Below, piece by piece: positions 26,435 through 35,281 of a DNA stretch of 64,000 bases (its first letter is position 1; every line of letters starts with the position of its first letter). Made by a program: the position numbers and the translations under genes. Under the pieces are notes generated by a model. The model saw nothing but the letters and a program-made list of their open reading frames with translations. It was not told where the DNA came from and did no database searches. The DNA is from Paludibacteraceae bacterium (GTDB taxonomy: Bacteria > Bacteroidota > Bacteroidia > Bacteroidales > Paludibacteraceae), in assembly GCA_017461505.1 (NCBI GenBank), contig JAFTXV010000007.1, positions 62,001 through 126,000 of the forward strand, written 5' to 3'.

Positions 26435-26965
26435 ATGTTGGAGTACGAAGGTTTGTTTTTTAAGGAGAGTATTTCTGCAGAAGAGATACAAAAGGAAGTA
26501 GCTCGCGTAGCTCAAGAAATCAACGCGGACTATGTAGGCAAAGAGCCACTATTTGTGTGCGTATTGAATGGTGCATTCATGTATGCCGCTGATTTACTGA
26601 AACATATTACATTGCCTTGCGAAATCACGTTCGTTCGTATGAAGTCGTATGAAGGCACAGAGACAACAGGTAAAGTGAACATGCTGATTCCGTTGCAAGT
26701 GGATGTAAAAGGACGTGATGTGATCGTGATAGAAGATATTATAGACACAGGTATCACCATGCATGCCTTCAAGAAGATTTTACAAGATAGTGGCGCAAAG
26801 TCGGTAGAATTAACCTCGTTCTTCTATAAACCCAATTCGTTACGCTACGAAGATGTGACACCCAAATACTATGGTAAGGCCATTCCACCCGCATTCATCA
26901 TCGGTTATGGATTAGATATCAATGAGAAAGCGAGAAATTTAGGTTCGATTTATACTAAAGTTTAG
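26435..26965 (+). CDS. hpt: hypoxanthine phosphoribosyltransferase
   Basis: 176 residues; salvages hypoxanthine/guanine to IMP/GMP with PRPP. FVCVLNGAFMYAADLLKHI (base loop), MKSYEGTETTGKV, the PRPP motif VIVIEDIIDTGITM, and C-terminal PPAFIIGYGLDINEKARNL. The ATG at 26435 is chosen since LEYEGLFFKESISAEEI is the usual N-terminus. Heads a unit with DUF1599, a BT_3928-like protein, tpiA and a gamma-carbonic anhydrase. In many Bacteroidota this position is shared with adk. Confidence 0.95.
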   Translation: MLEYEGLFFKESISAEEIQKEVARVAQEINADYVGKEPLFVCVLNGAFMYAADLLKHITLPCEITFVRMKSYEGTETTGKVNMLIPLQVDVKGRDVIVIEDIIDTGITMHAFKKILQDSGAKSVELTSFFYKPNSLRYEDVTPKYYGKAIPPAFIIGYGLDINEKARNLGSIYTKV

Positions 26966-26998
26966 AGTTTAGAGATTAGAGATTAGAGATTAGAGGAT
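26966..26998. repeat. 7-bp repeats (GAGATTA) filling the hpt-DUF1599 junction
   Basis: The 33-nt junction is GAGTTTA followed by GAGATTA repeats and ends GAGGAT immediately before ATG. The last unit supplies the only Shine-Dalgarno-like sequence (GAGG) of the next gene. Confidence 0.85.
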
Positions 26999-27544
26999 AT
27001 GAAAACATCGGAACAATTTGATGTTGTGGCAGGTAGGTGCCGCAGGATTTATGAGTTAAAGATGAAAGACTACGGTCCAAGCTGGCGTATTATGCGTCCA
27101 CAAACCGTGAACGATCAACTGTTTATTAAGGCCAAGCGCGTGCGCGAGATTGAGCAAACAGGCGTGAATATGGTAGGCGAAAGTATTGAGGGCGAGATGA
27201 TGGCCATTGTGAACTATAGTATTATAGGTTTGATTCAGTTGCACGAGGGCTTTGCCGACTCAGTGGATATGACAGCAGAACGTGCAATTGAGTTATACGC
27301 CTATTATATAGCAGAAGCGAAAGCACTGATGCTCAAGAAGAACCATGATTATGGAGAGGCATGGAGAGATATGTTTGCGAGCAGTTTGACAGATATTATC
27401 TTGACAAAAATTAATCGCAACAAGTCGATAGCCGCTAATGATAATCAGACATTGATTTCAGAGGGTGCAGACGGCAATTATTTCGATATGCTGAATTATG
27501 CAATTTTTTACCTTATTAAATTGATGGAGAATGAAGCAAATTAA
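26999..27544 (+). CDS. DUF1599 protein
   Basis: 181 residues, cytoplasmic. Two related halves, each with a KKDYG/HDYG signature (LKMKDYGPSWRIMRP near 20-35 and KKNHDYGEAWRDM near 117-129), followed by helical segments with EGEMMAIVNYSIIG and YFDMLNYAIFYLIKL. This matches DUF1599, a conserved Bacteroidota family often placed next to the DoxX-like gene and tpiA; its biochemical role is not known to me. The duplicated pattern suggests an internal repeat in the fold. Overlaps the next gene by 14 bp. Confidence 0.88.
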   Translation: MKTSEQFDVVAGRCRRIYELKMKDYGPSWRIMRPQTVNDQLFIKAKRVREIEQTGVNMVGESIEGEMMAIVNYSIIGLIQLHEGFADSVDMTAERAIELYAYYIAEAKALMLKKNHDYGEAWRDMFASSLTDIILTKINRNKSIAANDNQTLISEGADGNYFDMLNYAIFYLIKLMENEAN

Positions 27545-28625
27545 AACAATTATAGCCGCGATCTGCCGCACGTTGCTAGGTGTGGTATTTATATTCTCTG
27601 GTGTAGTCAAGGCTATTGACCCCTTGGGTACGGTATATAAAATTGAAGACTATTTGAAAGCTTTTGGCGGTTTCTTTAGCGACCTATTGCCATTGGCAGA
27701 AGTAGCAGCTTGGGCATTGATTATCACGGAGTTGCTATTGGGTGTGTGCATGGTGATGAATGTACGTACTAAATGGACATCGTGGATCGCGTTAGCATTC
27801 TACTGTGTGATGACCCCACTGACATTGTATATCGCGCTGACCAATCCAGTGAGCGATTGTGGGTGTTTTGGCGATGCAGTGGTACTCACTAACTGGCAAA
27901 CATTCTGGAAGAATGCAGTATTGATTGTGTTGGCAATAGCACTCGTAGCCTTACGCAAACATGTACGTCAGTTGTGGAGCGGATGGATGGAACTAGTGAT
28001 AGTGGCCACCTCATTAGCCGCTGTTTTATCGTTTATGGCATGGACCATACAACACTTGCCCGTGATAGATTTCCGTCCTTATAAGATTGGCAATCACCTG
28101 CCTACGCTGATGGAATATCCTGAGGACGCAGAAGCTGATGTATATGAATTCTCGTTTGTGTATGAGAAAGACGGCGTGGAAGAGAGATTCACCTTGGAGA
28201 ATTATCCAAAGGGCGATAGTACCTGGACATTTGTACGTCAAGAATCAAAACTCATCCAAAAAGGTTATGAGCCACCTATCCACGATTTTGAGGTATTGAA
28301 TGCTGATTATGAAGACCTTACGTGGGATATCTTAGAGAGTGAAGAGCCTGTAACATTGGTGGTGATATATGATCTAGAAAAAGCCGACAAAAAGCAAATG
28401 GCAAAGGTAGAAGCTTTGTTGGGCGATGGGGATAAGGGATATATCCTCACGGGATCGGGCACAGATGAGATTATTAGTTTTAGTCTTGAGTATCCCACTT
28501 TGAGCGACTGCATTTGCACTTGCGACCCAGTGACATTGAAGACGATTGTACGCGCTAATCCGGGTGTGATTGTGGTGCAAAACGGAGTAGTGATTGATAA
28601 ATATAATATTCGCAATCGCGAATAA
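27531..28625 (+). CDS. BT_3928-like DoxX/MauE membrane protein
   Basis: 364 residues. Four membrane helices in the first 150 residues (GVVFIFSGVVKAIDPLGT is the DoxX/MauE start; SDCGCFGDAVVLTNWQTFWKN holds a CGC pair typical of thiol-redox partners). A fifth helix near 150-170 leads into a periplasmic thioredoxin-like domain (EEPVTLVVIYDLEKADKKQM... ) with CICTC near 320. Probably acts in membrane redox or methylamine-utilisation-like chemistry; function is inferred only from these cysteines. Overlaps DUF1599 by 14 bp, tpiA follows after 53 bp. Confidence 0.82.
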   Translation: MKQIKTIIAAICRTLLGVVFIFSGVVKAIDPLGTVYKIEDYLKAFGGFFSDLLPLAEVAAWALIITELLLGVCMVMNVRTKWTSWIALAFYCVMTPLTLYIALTNPVSDCGCFGDAVVLTNWQTFWKNAVLIVLAIALVALRKHVRQLWSGWMELVIVATSLAAVLSFMAWTIQHLPVIDFRPYKIGNHLPTLMEYPEDAEADVYEFSFVYEKDGVEERFTLENYPKGDSTWTFVRQESKLIQKGYEPPIHDFEVLNADYEDLTWDILESEEPVTLVVIYDLEKADKKQMAKVEALLGDGDKGYILTGSGTDEIISFSLEYPTLSDCICTCDPVTLKTIVRANPGVIVVQNGVVIDKYNIRNRE

Positions 28626-28678
28626 ATCTAAGAGATATTAATTATTAACTATTAAATATTAAATATTATTTCAAGACA

Positions 28679-29428
28679 ATGAGAACAAAAATGGTTGCAG
28701 GCAACTGGAAAATGAACATGACCCTGCAAGAAGGTGTAGCGTTGGCTACCGAGTTGAAGAATCAAGTAGTTAACCCAGCGTGCGCCGTAGTTATCGGTAC
28801 CCCATTCATCCATTTGGCTACCGTAGCAGAGCTTTTGAAGGATAGCCCTATCGCTGTAGCAGCTGAGAACTGCGCTGACAAGGAGAAAGGTGCATACACT
28901 GGCGAGGTAAGTGCTGCTATGGTGGCTTCTACAGGTGCAGAGTACTGCATTCTCGGTCACTCTGAGCGTCGTGCATATTACGGCGAGACCTATGAGATTT
29001 TGAAAGATAAAGTAGAGTTGGCGCTCGCTAACAACCTCAAGCCAATCTTCTGCATCGGCGAGGTAAAAGAGGAGCGTGAAGCAGGTCAACAAAATGAGGT
29101 AGTAAAAGCTCAACTCGAAGGTTCTGTATTCCACCTCAGTGCTGAGGACTTCGGCAAGATCGTGTTAGCATACGAGCCAGTATGGGCTATCGGTACAGGT
29201 TTGACTGCTACTCCAGAGCAAGCACAAGAGATTCACGCTTATATCCGCAGCCTCGTGGCTGAGAAATATGGCGAGCAAGTAGCTGACGACTGCACTATCC
29301 TTTATGGTGGTAGCTGCAACGCTAAGAACGCTGCTGAACTCTTCGCTAACCCAGATGTTGATGGCGGTTTGATTGGCGGCGCAAGCTTGAAGGCTGCTGA
29401 TTTCTGCGCTATCATTGCTGCACGATAA
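28679..29428 (+). CDS. tpiA: triosephosphate isomerase
   Basis: 249 residues; interconverts dihydroxyacetone phosphate and glyceraldehyde 3-phosphate. GNWKMN (8-13), ILGHSERR with catalytic His, [11 protein letters not shown] with catalytic Glu, phosphate-binding YGGSC and GLIGGASL. Codon usage here is more strongly biased than in neighbours (many CTC, GCT, ATC), as expected of a highly expressed enzyme. In related genomes a SPOR-domain gene and folE often follow; here the gamma-carbonic anhydrase follows after 2 bp. Confidence 0.98.
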   Translation: MRTKMVAGNWKMNMTLQEGVALATELKNQVVNPACAVVIGTPFIHLATVAELLKDSPIAVAAENCADKEKGAYTGEVSAAMVASTGAEYCILGHSERRAYYGETYEILKDKVELALANNLKPIFCIGEVKEEREAGQQNEVVKAQLEGSVFHLSAEDFGKIVLAYEPVWAIGTGLTATPEQAQEIHAYIRSLVAEKYGEQVADDCTILYGGSCNAKNAAELFANPDVDGGLIGGASLKAADFCAIIAAR

Positions 29429-29430
29429 TC

Positions 29431-29961
29431 ATGGCTCTTATCGTTCCTGTACGAGGCTTTACGCCTCAAATAGGCAAAGACTGCTTTTTGGCAGAGAATG
29501 CGACTATCGTCGGTGACACAGTCATCGGCGATGGTTGCTCCATTTGGTTCAACGCTGTCTTGCGCGGTGATGTCAATTGGATAAAGATTGGCAATCACGT
29601 GAACATCCAAGACGGTTCGGTCTTGCATACGCTCTATGAGAAGAGTACCATTACGATTGGCGACTATGTGTCAGTGGGTCACAATGTGACTATCCATGGC
29701 GCAGATGTGCATGACTATGCGTTAATCGGCATGGGATCTACCCTACTCGACGGAGTGGTGGTTGGCGAAGGTGCTATTGTAGCAGCTGGTTCATTGGTAC
29801 TCAAGAACACACAGATTGGCCCATATGAAGTATGGGGAGGTGTGCCCGCTAAGTTTATCAAGAAAGCCGCCCCCGAGCAAACCAACGAGATCAACCGCAA
29901 GATTGCACACAACTACGCGATGTACGCGAGTTGGTACATGCAAGACGAAGAGAATAAATAA
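29431..29961 (+). CDS. gamma-carbonic-anhydrase-family protein
   Basis: 176 residues, left-handed beta-helix with hexapeptide repeats (IVGDTVIGDGCSIWFNAVLRGD, ITIGDYVSVGHNVTIHGA). Three His positions consistent with the metal site are visible: NHVNIQDGSVLH, VGHNVTIHGA. C-terminal helix SWYMQDEE. Homologues are annotated as gamma-carbonic anhydrase or transferase-like; catalytic activity cannot be decided. Ends the tpiA unit. Confidence 0.9.
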   Translation: MALIVPVRGFTPQIGKDCFLAENATIVGDTVIGDGCSIWFNAVLRGDVNWIKIGNHVNIQDGSVLHTLYEKSTITIGDYVSVGHNVTIHGADVHDYALIGMGSTLLDGVVVGEGAIVAAGSLVLKNTQIGPYEVWGGVPAKFIKKAAPEQTNEINRKIAHNYAMYASWYMQDEENK

Positions 29962-30015
29962 ACTCATGCCAAGCTAGCGAGGGGGAAGAGCTTACCCATT
30001 TGCCAAGCTTTAAAA

Positions 30016-30043
30016 AGCAGTCTATAAAAAGTATAGCAGACTT
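30016..30043. other. inverted repeat after the gamma-carbonic anhydrase gene
   Basis: AGTCTATA and TATAG-C-AGACT pair around an AAAAAG centre. No T-tract follows, so this is not a standard terminator. Role unknown. Confidence 0.35.
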
Positions 30044-30057
30044 GTAGCAAACGAGGT

Positions 30058-30282
30058 TTCTCAGGTCATTCCCACTGGAATCGCCTCATCAGGGCGATTT
30101 CTTTTATGTTCCATCGTGCGGTTCTTCCACAATGTCCATCTCGTAGCAATTGACGCAACAGCTTCTCTACGCGCTTCCGATAACGAGTAGTATAAAGAGG
30201 GAATGCCTCTATAGGCAAGTGCAACTCGTTGACCAACACATATCCGAAAGTCTGCCATATAGTTCATTGTCAATGCAAAACC
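30058..30282 (-). pseudogene. C-terminal remnant resembling a nucleotidyltransferase-family protein
   Basis: One minus-strand frame without start codon reads TIWQTFGYVLVNELHLPIEAFP, then YRKRVEKLLRQLLRDGH and ends RRFQWE before a stop. The pattern (GYVLVNELHLP, then a basic helix and LLRDG) resembles the end of the large uncharacterised nucleotidyltransferase family found beside HPr-kinase-like genes in Bacteroidota. No N-terminal part exists upstream in any frame. This is a judgement from memory of the family; the remnant could be another protein. Confidence 0.4.
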
Positions 30283-30686
30283 TAACATCCTGACAATCAG
30301 TAGTGATATACAGGACACCATTCGTAAAATCCTTGCTACACTCCATCTCGCAGCAGATCGGTGCATTCGCCACCATTGCCACACGAAACATCCACCCCCT
30401 CGCCTTTTGCCTTTCCCCTTTCACTTCATTGCCTTATCGCCTACTCGCCTGATAAACTTCGCTCCTAGGCATATCCTCCGCATTATCCGTCAAGACATGA
30501 GTCCACTCCTCACCTTTCAGTTTTACGATTTTCTATGCGGAGCATAAAGATCGCCTCACTTTTCAGTTTTCCGTTTTCAACCCTAAACGGCTCATAATTC
30601 GTCATGCATTGCAACAGCGCACTGTTGCCGCATTCCACAGTAAACAGATGTTCCGCTACGCGGTAGTATGTACGAGTGAGTGTCAT
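30270..30686 (-). pseudogene. frame-broken N-terminal remnant resembling an HprK-like serine kinase
   Basis: From an ATG at 30686 the frame gives TRTYYRVAEHLFTVECGN, then LLQCMTNYEPFRVEN and stops at a repeat. A second frame continues GEEWTHVLTDNAEDMPRSEVYQ and stops. A third gives GWMFRVAMVANAPICCEMEC, SKDFTNGVLYI and FCIDNEL. Read together they resemble the N-terminal half of the Bacteroidota HprK-like proteins (TNYAPF..., NNALM...). Each break coincides with an inserted purine repeat (ACTGAAAGGTGAG, GGCGATAAGGCAATGAAG, GGCAAAAGGCGAGGG). The kinase domain is absent. Together with the fragment at 30058 this suggests a decayed two-gene locus joined by deletion. Confidence 0.45.
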
Positions 30687-30833
30687 TGAATAGTTTAATT
30701 CTGCTGCTAAGGTACAACAAAAAATGCACATACGCAAGCAAAGCGAGCAACATGTGTAAAAAAAATACTGATTGTATCTTCAGAATAACTACAATATAAA
30801 ACGATGAAGAAAAAAGCAAAAAACAACCACAAA

Positions 30834-30865
30834 TTTGCATATATCATAAAATTGTTGTATCTTTG
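30834..30865 (+). promoter_or_regulatory. pyrH promoter
   Basis: TTTG (30834-30837), 20 nt, TATCTTTG (30858-30865); start near 30872, leader about 57 nt. The region 30690-30830 holds no other feature that I can support. Confidence 0.75.
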
Positions 30866-30928
30866 CAGCGGTAATAGTACACTACGTATACCATACCAAG
30901 ATATTAAAATCATAAAACAACTAGATAT

Positions 30929-31633
30929 ATGTACAAACGAATACTCCTTAAGTTATCTGGCGAGAGCCTTATGGGCGCCCAGCAATATGGCATTGACCCA
31001 CAACGCCTGGCAGATTATGCTAACCAAATTCGTAGCATTGCTACCACTGGTGTGCAAGTGGCCATCGTGATTGGTGGAGGTAACATTTTCCGCGGATTGA
31101 GTGGTGCACAAAAAGGTTTCGATCGCGTGAAAGGAGACCAAATGGGTATGCTTGCCACCGTGATCAATTCACTCGCACTTTGTTCTGCTTTCGAAGCGAT
31201 CGGACAGAAAGCACGCGTACTCACTAGTGTGCGTATGGAACCAGTGGGTGACCTCTACAGCACAGACAAGGCATTGCGTTTGCTCAACCAAGGCAATATC
31301 GTAATCATTGCAGGTGGCACAGGTAACCCTTACTTCACTACTGACACAGCTTCGGTACTCCGCGCTATTGAGCTCAAAGCAGACGTAATGATGAAAGGTA
31401 CACGCGTGGATGGCATCTATACCGCCGACCCAGAGAAAGACCCAACGGCTACCAAATATACTCAAATCACTTACGATGAAATCCTTGAGATGAAGCTCAA
31501 AGTGATGGATCTCACAGCCATCACCATGTGCCGCGAGAACAACATGCCAATCTATGTCTTTGATATGGACACGATTGGTAACCTTGAGAAAGTAATGAAT
31601 GGACAACAAATAGGAACACTTGTAATACCTTAG
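30929..31633 (+). CDS. pyrH: UMP kinase
   Basis: 234 residues; phosphorylates UMP to UDP, amino-acid-kinase fold, hexameric in bacteria. KLSGESLMG (8-16) binds phosphates; [40 protein letters not shown] and [13 protein letters not shown] are family motifs. Full length. Followed after 5 bp by frr, the classical pyrH-frr pair. Confidence 0.98.
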   Translation: MYKRILLKLSGESLMGAQQYGIDPQRLADYANQIRSIATTGVQVAIVIGGGNIFRGLSGAQKGFDRVKGDQMGMLATVINSLALCSAFEAIGQKARVLTSVRMEPVGDLYSTDKALRLLNQGNIVIIAGGTGNPYFTTDTASVLRAIELKADVMMKGTRVDGIYTADPEKDPTATKYTQITYDEILEMKLKVMDLTAITMCRENNMPIYVFDMDTIGNLEKVMNGQQIGTLVIP

Positions 31634-31638
31634 ATAAT

Positions 31639-32199
31639 ATGATTGAACCAAAACAAATTCTAAACGAGGCAGAGGAATTGATGGAATCTGCTGTAATGTA
31701 TCTTGACGACGCTTTGGCACACATCCGCGCTGGCAAAGCTAGTGGACGAATCCTTGATCCAGTACGCGTAGAGTACTATGGTCAAATGTCACCAATCGCC
31801 AATGTGGCAACCATCACTACCCCTGATGCACGCACTATCCAAATCCAACCTTGGGAGAAGAAGATGTTGCCCGAAATCGAACGAGCACTCATCAACTCCA
31901 ATATCGGTTTGGCACCTAACAACAACGGCGAGTGCATCCGACTAATCATCCCACCACTGACCGAGGAGCGCCGTAAAGAGCTCGCTAAGCAATGTAAGGG
32001 CGAAGCAGAAAATGCTAAAGTAAGTGTGCGCAATGCACGTCGCGATGCTATTGATACCCTCAAAAAACAAGTGAAAGAGGGCTTGCCAGAGGATGTAGAG
32101 AAAGATGCAGAAGCTGATGCTCAAAAACTGCACGACAAGTTCGTGAAGAAGATCGACGAGATCTACGCAGCGAAAGAGAAAGAGATTATGACCGTGTAA
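31639..32199 (+). CDS. frr: ribosome recycling factor
   Basis: 186 residues; splits post-termination ribosomes with EF-G. Two-domain pattern: [54 protein letters not shown] and [38 protein letters not shown], then a lysine-rich C-terminal helix. Co-transcribed with pyrH. Confidence 0.98.
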   Translation: MIEPKQILNEAEELMESAVMYLDDALAHIRAGKASGRILDPVRVEYYGQMSPIANVATITTPDARTIQIQPWEKKMLPEIERALINSNIGLAPNNNGECIRLIIPPLTEERRKELAKQCKGEAENAKVSVRNARRDAIDTLKKQVKEGLPEDVEKDAEADAQKLHDKFVKKIDEIYAAKEKEIMTV

Positions 32200-32256
32200 G
32201 TTTAGGGGCTCTAAACTATCGTAAAGCGATCACTCATACTGATAATAGCATGGGCA

Positions 32257-33390
32257 TTGGTTATCCCGATGTCTCATGCTATTTCGCTTGATAGCCTGCT
32301 AAACCTGCCCGCGATGGGTATTCCTGTGGTGAATTATTCACCCGAATCCACCTGGGAATTTGGTGCCGCTGCACAAGGATATTTTCGACTGCCTAACCAA
32401 GAACGCACTTCCATTGTGCAACTTGATGGCACCTATTCACTGAATAAGCAGTGGTATATCAATGCGCAGGGGACATTGTATTTTAAGGCTAAAGGCAATG
32501 AGGCGAGAGAAAAAAGGCAAAAGGCAAGGGAATGGCAACTGCAATTTCGTGCAGGATATAGCGACCGCCCTGCCACTTACTATGGCGTGTATGACGACCC
32601 TCATTTTGCCAACGAAGGCAACCTAGGGATTGGCATGCTTCGCCAAGGCACACCCTATCAAATGCAACGCGGCTACCTCCATGTACAAGCGCCGATCAGT
32701 GTAGGTAAAGATTGGGCAGTGGGACCTATGGCGGACTTACTAATAGCACAATACGAGATCGCACGCAAATACAAGACTTCCGACCCATTAGTGCAAGCAG
32801 CTTTGGGTGCTGTAGCCCTCTATGACTCGCGCGACAATGTATTCTACCCCACTCGAGGCATATTCTTCAAACTGTCTGCTGCCGCAGCATGGACAAGCAG
32901 AGTAAATATCCCAGAGGGACAACAAGCTACCATCAATGGTCTACTAGCCGCGGATTTAAGGCAATTCATATCACTGCCATGCGACCTAGTATTTGCATGG
33001 CAATTCAAAGCTCAATTGATGCTATCAGAGTACGCCATTTCGCACCTAACCCTATACCCTATGCTTCCGCGCCTGGGTGGACAAGATGGTTTGCGCGGTG
33101 TGAATAGCGATATGTTCCGCGATGACATCATGATGGCATTGCAAGCCGAACTGCGCATACCAATTTGGAGCATCTTCCGTGGTGCTGTATTCGCAGGGAT
33201 AGGGGATGTGTATGACTACCACAATTGGCACTGGGCTATACCCAAAGTAGGATATGGAGTTGGACTCCGCGCCACTATCAACAAGGCAAAAGTAAACATC
33301 CGATTCGATATTGCTCGCAGCAATGTCGATCCACGATGGAACAACATAAATGCATATAGTTTCTATCTAACAGCTACAGAAGCGTTTTAA
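32257..33390 (+). CDS. BamA/TamA-like outer-membrane beta-barrel protein
   Basis: At least 377 residues. Barrel of the surface-antigen (D15) family: GYLHVQAPISVGKDWAVGP, VALYDSRDNVFYPTRGIFFKLSA, PMLPRLGGQDGLRGVNSDMFRDD (the G-x-RG loop motif) and a C-terminal strand ending in AF. POTRA domains are absent, so this is a lone barrel. The TTG at 32257 is the first conventional start, but it falls in the middle of a signal peptide: in-frame codons from 32221 read VKRSLILIIAWALVIPMSHA, preceded by a stop at 32212. The true start may be a rare codon (CTG 32239, ATC 32218) or the gene may have lost its ATG. Residues around 78-90 (KAKGNEAREKRQKA) are a purine-repeat insertion. Confidence 0.78.
   Translation: MVIPMSHAISLDSLLNLPAMGIPVVNYSPESTWEFGAAAQGYFRLPNQERTSIVQLDGTYSLNKQWYINAQGTLYFKAKGNEAREKRQKAREWQLQFRAGYSDRPATYYGVYDDPHFANEGNLGIGMLRQGTPYQMQRGYLHVQAPISVGKDWAVGPMADLLIAQYEIARKYKTSDPLVQAALGAVALYDSRDNVFYPTRGIFFKLSAAAAWTSRVNIPEGQQATINGLLAADLRQFISLPCDLVFAWQFKAQLMLSEYAISHLTLYPMLPRLGGQDGLRGVNSDMFRDDIMMALQAELRIPIWSIFRGAVFAGIGDVYDYHNWHWAIPKVGYGVGLRATINKAKVNIRFDIARSNVDPRWNNINAYSFYLTATEAF
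32484..32531 (+). repeat. in-frame purine repeat inside BamA-like gene
   Basis: AAGGCTAAAGGCAATGAGGC, then GAGAGAAAAAAGGCAAAAGGC. The same GGCAAAAGGC motif is found in the decayed locus at about 30400. It lies in a predicted strand-connecting loop. Confidence 0.7.
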
Positions 33391-33393
33391 CGA

Positions 33394-34350
33394 ATGAAAG
33401 GACTAGTCATAAAATCTACCGGTACCAGTTACGGCGTACACTTTGAGGACGGAACAACCGCTGAATGCCATGTAAAAGGCAATTTCCGTATTCGCGGGAT
33501 TCGATCTACCAACCCAATAGCAATTGGTGATCATGTGGAAGTAACGCAACTAGAAGACGGCACCAACTGGATTACCGAACTATACGACCGTAAGAACTAC
33601 ATCATCCGTCGTAGTACCAATCTCAGCTATGCTTCACACATCATAGCGGCCAATGTGGATATGGCGGCACTGATAGTCACACTCCGTCACCCAGAGACAT
33701 CAACGACCTTCATTGACCGCTTCCTAGCGACCTGCGAAGCCTATCGCGTGCCCGCGTGTATACTATTTAACAAAGTGGATCTACTCACCGAAGAGGAATT
33801 GCTAGAACTGTCCTCTCTCCGACAACTATATGAATCGTTGGGTTATTCCACATACGCAATTTCAGCCCTACAACTAAAGAATGATGAGGTAAAAAGCATC
33901 TTCCAAAACCGTATCACATTGCTTTCGGGTAACTCAGGTGTAGGCAAGTCCACTCTGCTCAATGCCATCCTAGGCAAAGATATCGCTCGCACCGGTGCCA
34001 TCTCCTCTGCTCATCACAAGGGTATGCACACCACTACTTTTAGCGAAATGTATCCGCTAAACAACTCTACACTATATACCTCCTTAGACAACCCTACTCC
34101 ATCCTCTTGGATCATTGACACTCCAGGCATTAAGGGATTTGGATTATTGGATATTGAAAAAGAAGAAGTAGGACACTATTTCCGAGAGATTTTTGAAATA
34201 GCGCGCGAGTGTCGCTACTCCAATTGCCTGCACACGGGCGAACCAGGATGTGCTGTATATCAAGCAGTAGCAGATGGAAAGATTGCCCTCTCGCGATATG
34301 AGAGTTACCTCAGTATTCTTGACGATACGAACGAAGGGAAATATCGTTGA
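33394..34350 (+). CDS. rsgA: ribosome small-subunit-dependent GTPase A
   Basis: 318 residues; circularly permuted GTPase for late 30S maturation. OB domain at the N-terminus; G4 FNKVDLL, G1 GNSGVGKSTLLNAILG, G3 DTPGIKGFG in permuted order; C-terminal zinc site ECRYSNCLHTGEPGC. Lies 3 bp after the barrel gene. The usual pyrH-frr-rsgA neighbourhood is interrupted here by the barrel gene. Confidence 0.97.
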   Translation: MKGLVIKSTGTSYGVHFEDGTTAECHVKGNFRIRGIRSTNPIAIGDHVEVTQLEDGTNWITELYDRKNYIIRRSTNLSYASHIIAANVDMAALIVTLRHPETSTTFIDRFLATCEAYRVPACILFNKVDLLTEEELLELSSLRQLYESLGYSTYAISALQLKNDEVKSIFQNRITLLSGNSGVGKSTLLNAILGKDIARTGAISSAHHKGMHTTTFSEMYPLNNSTLYTSLDNPTPSSWIIDTPGIKGFGLLDIEKEEVGHYFREIFEIARECRYSNCLHTGEPGCAVYQAVADGKIALSRYESYLSILDDTNEGKYR

Positions 34351-34362
34351 TCTAGTTTAGAG

Positions 34363-34432
34363 GACGCTTCGCTATAGGACGGCGCACAGCGCCTATACAA
34401 CACTACACAACACTACACAATATTACACAACA
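34363..34432. repeat. mini-hairpin modules followed by 10-bp ACAACACTAC repeats
   Basis: GACGCTTCGC and GGCGCACAGCGCC are spaced by TATAGGAC. Then ACAACACTAC occurs twice, ACAATATTAC once and ACAACA directly before the ATG at 34433. The whole rsgA-nitroreductase junction is repeat. Confidence 0.8.
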
Positions 34433-35050
34433 ATGAAACAATTACTTTTCCTATTGCCATTTTTGGCATTTGCAATGCTGTCATGTACAGCTCCTAAAAC
34501 GCACGAACCTATGCAAAACGAAGTAATCAACGCCATTATGGCACGCCGAAGCATTCGTCAGTACCATGCTACACCTGTAGCGCGTGACACGATGATGCAA
34601 ATCATGACCTGCGGAATTAATGCTGCTAATGGTCAGAACAAACAATCGTGGGAAGTACGAATCATTGACAATCCCGCCAAGATGCAACAGATTCAAGATC
34701 TGATGGTAGCAGGCAATCCTGCTCTCCAACCTGATATGCTACGCGGTTGCATGCGTGGTGCACCAGTAATGACCTTTATCGCTCGAGACCTTGGTTATGA
34801 TTTCTCAGCCTACGACTGCGGGCTACTCGCCGGCAACATGATGCTAGCAGCCCAATCACTGGGCGTAGGTAGTATCTGCCTCGGCAGTCCTGTTCGTTTT
34901 ATCAACGACGCAGCAAATAGCGCAGAGATACTTTCACTACTAGGCTTTAGCGAGAACTACGAACTCTGCCTCTGCGTAGGATTTGGCTACGCCAATGAAT
35001 CACCCGAAGCCAAACCACGCGATATCAACAAAGTACAATTTGTGGACTAA
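34433..35050 (+). CDS. nitroreductase-family lipoprotein
   Basis: 205 residues. Lipoprotein-type signal KQLLFLLPFLAFAMLSC with Cys near 18, unusual for an FMN enzyme. Then the nitroreductase pattern: VINAIMARRSIRQYHATPV (Arg residues for FMN phosphate), GINAANGQNKQSWEVRII, DCGLLAGNMMLAAQSLGVGSICLGSPV, and the C-terminal CVGFGYANESPEAKPRD. Membrane-anchored nitroreductases of this kind occur in Bacteroidota; substrate unknown. Terminator follows at 35076. Confidence 0.88.
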   Translation: MKQLLFLLPFLAFAMLSCTAPKTHEPMQNEVINAIMARRSIRQYHATPVARDTMMQIMTCGINAANGQNKQSWEVRIIDNPAKMQQIQDLMVAGNPALQPDMLRGCMRGAPVMTFIARDLGYDFSAYDCGLLAGNMMLAAQSLGVGSICLGSPVRFINDAANSAEILSLLGFSENYELCLCVGFGYANESPEAKPRDINKVQFVD

Positions 35051-35075
35051 ATCCCCACCTATCTCGTGATACTGA

Positions 35076-35109
35076 CCCTCACATCATCCGTGTGAGGGCT
35101 TTTTTTTAT
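35076..35109 (+). terminator. rho-independent terminator
   Basis: CCCTCACA / TGTGAGGG stem with loop TCATCCG, then CTTTTTTTT. Ends the pyrH-nitroreductase unit. Confidence 0.9.
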
Positions 35110-35148
35110 TTCTCCTTGCCTTTCACCTATAACCTTTAGCCTTTAATC

Positions 35149-35193
35149 TAAGAGAAAATGCATTTTTCTGCAAAAAAAATGCATTTTTTCTTA
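35149..35193. promoter_or_regulatory. 19-nt inverted repeat containing ATGCAT upstream of micro-ORF
   Basis: TAAGAGAAAATGCATTTTT and its reverse complement (one mismatch) flank CTGCAAA. Each arm also carries the palindrome AAATGCATTT, so this could be a hairpin or a pair of operator sites. It is 32 bp upstream of the -7 box at 35225. Confidence 0.6.
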
Positions 35194-35224
35194 GATACTG
35201 ACAAGTTTTAGCAGTCTGCTATAC

Positions 35225-35232
35225 TACCTTTG
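35225..35232 (+). promoter_or_regulatory. -7 box of the micro-ORF transcript
   Basis: TACCTTTG, without a TTTG at the -33 position; instead the palindrome AGCAGTCTGCT (35210-35220) lies in the spacer. This could mean activator or repressor dependence. Confidence 0.55.
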
Positions 35233-35281
35233 CAGCCGATTTCGGAAAACCAATTGTTTAACTGCTAAAAAACAAATCAGT

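Noticed and set aside
30707-30913. Minus-strand hydrophobic ORFs between 30592 and 30913
   Set aside because: They overlap the pyrH promoter region, are A/T-driven and show no family resemblance beyond the HprK-like start at 30686.
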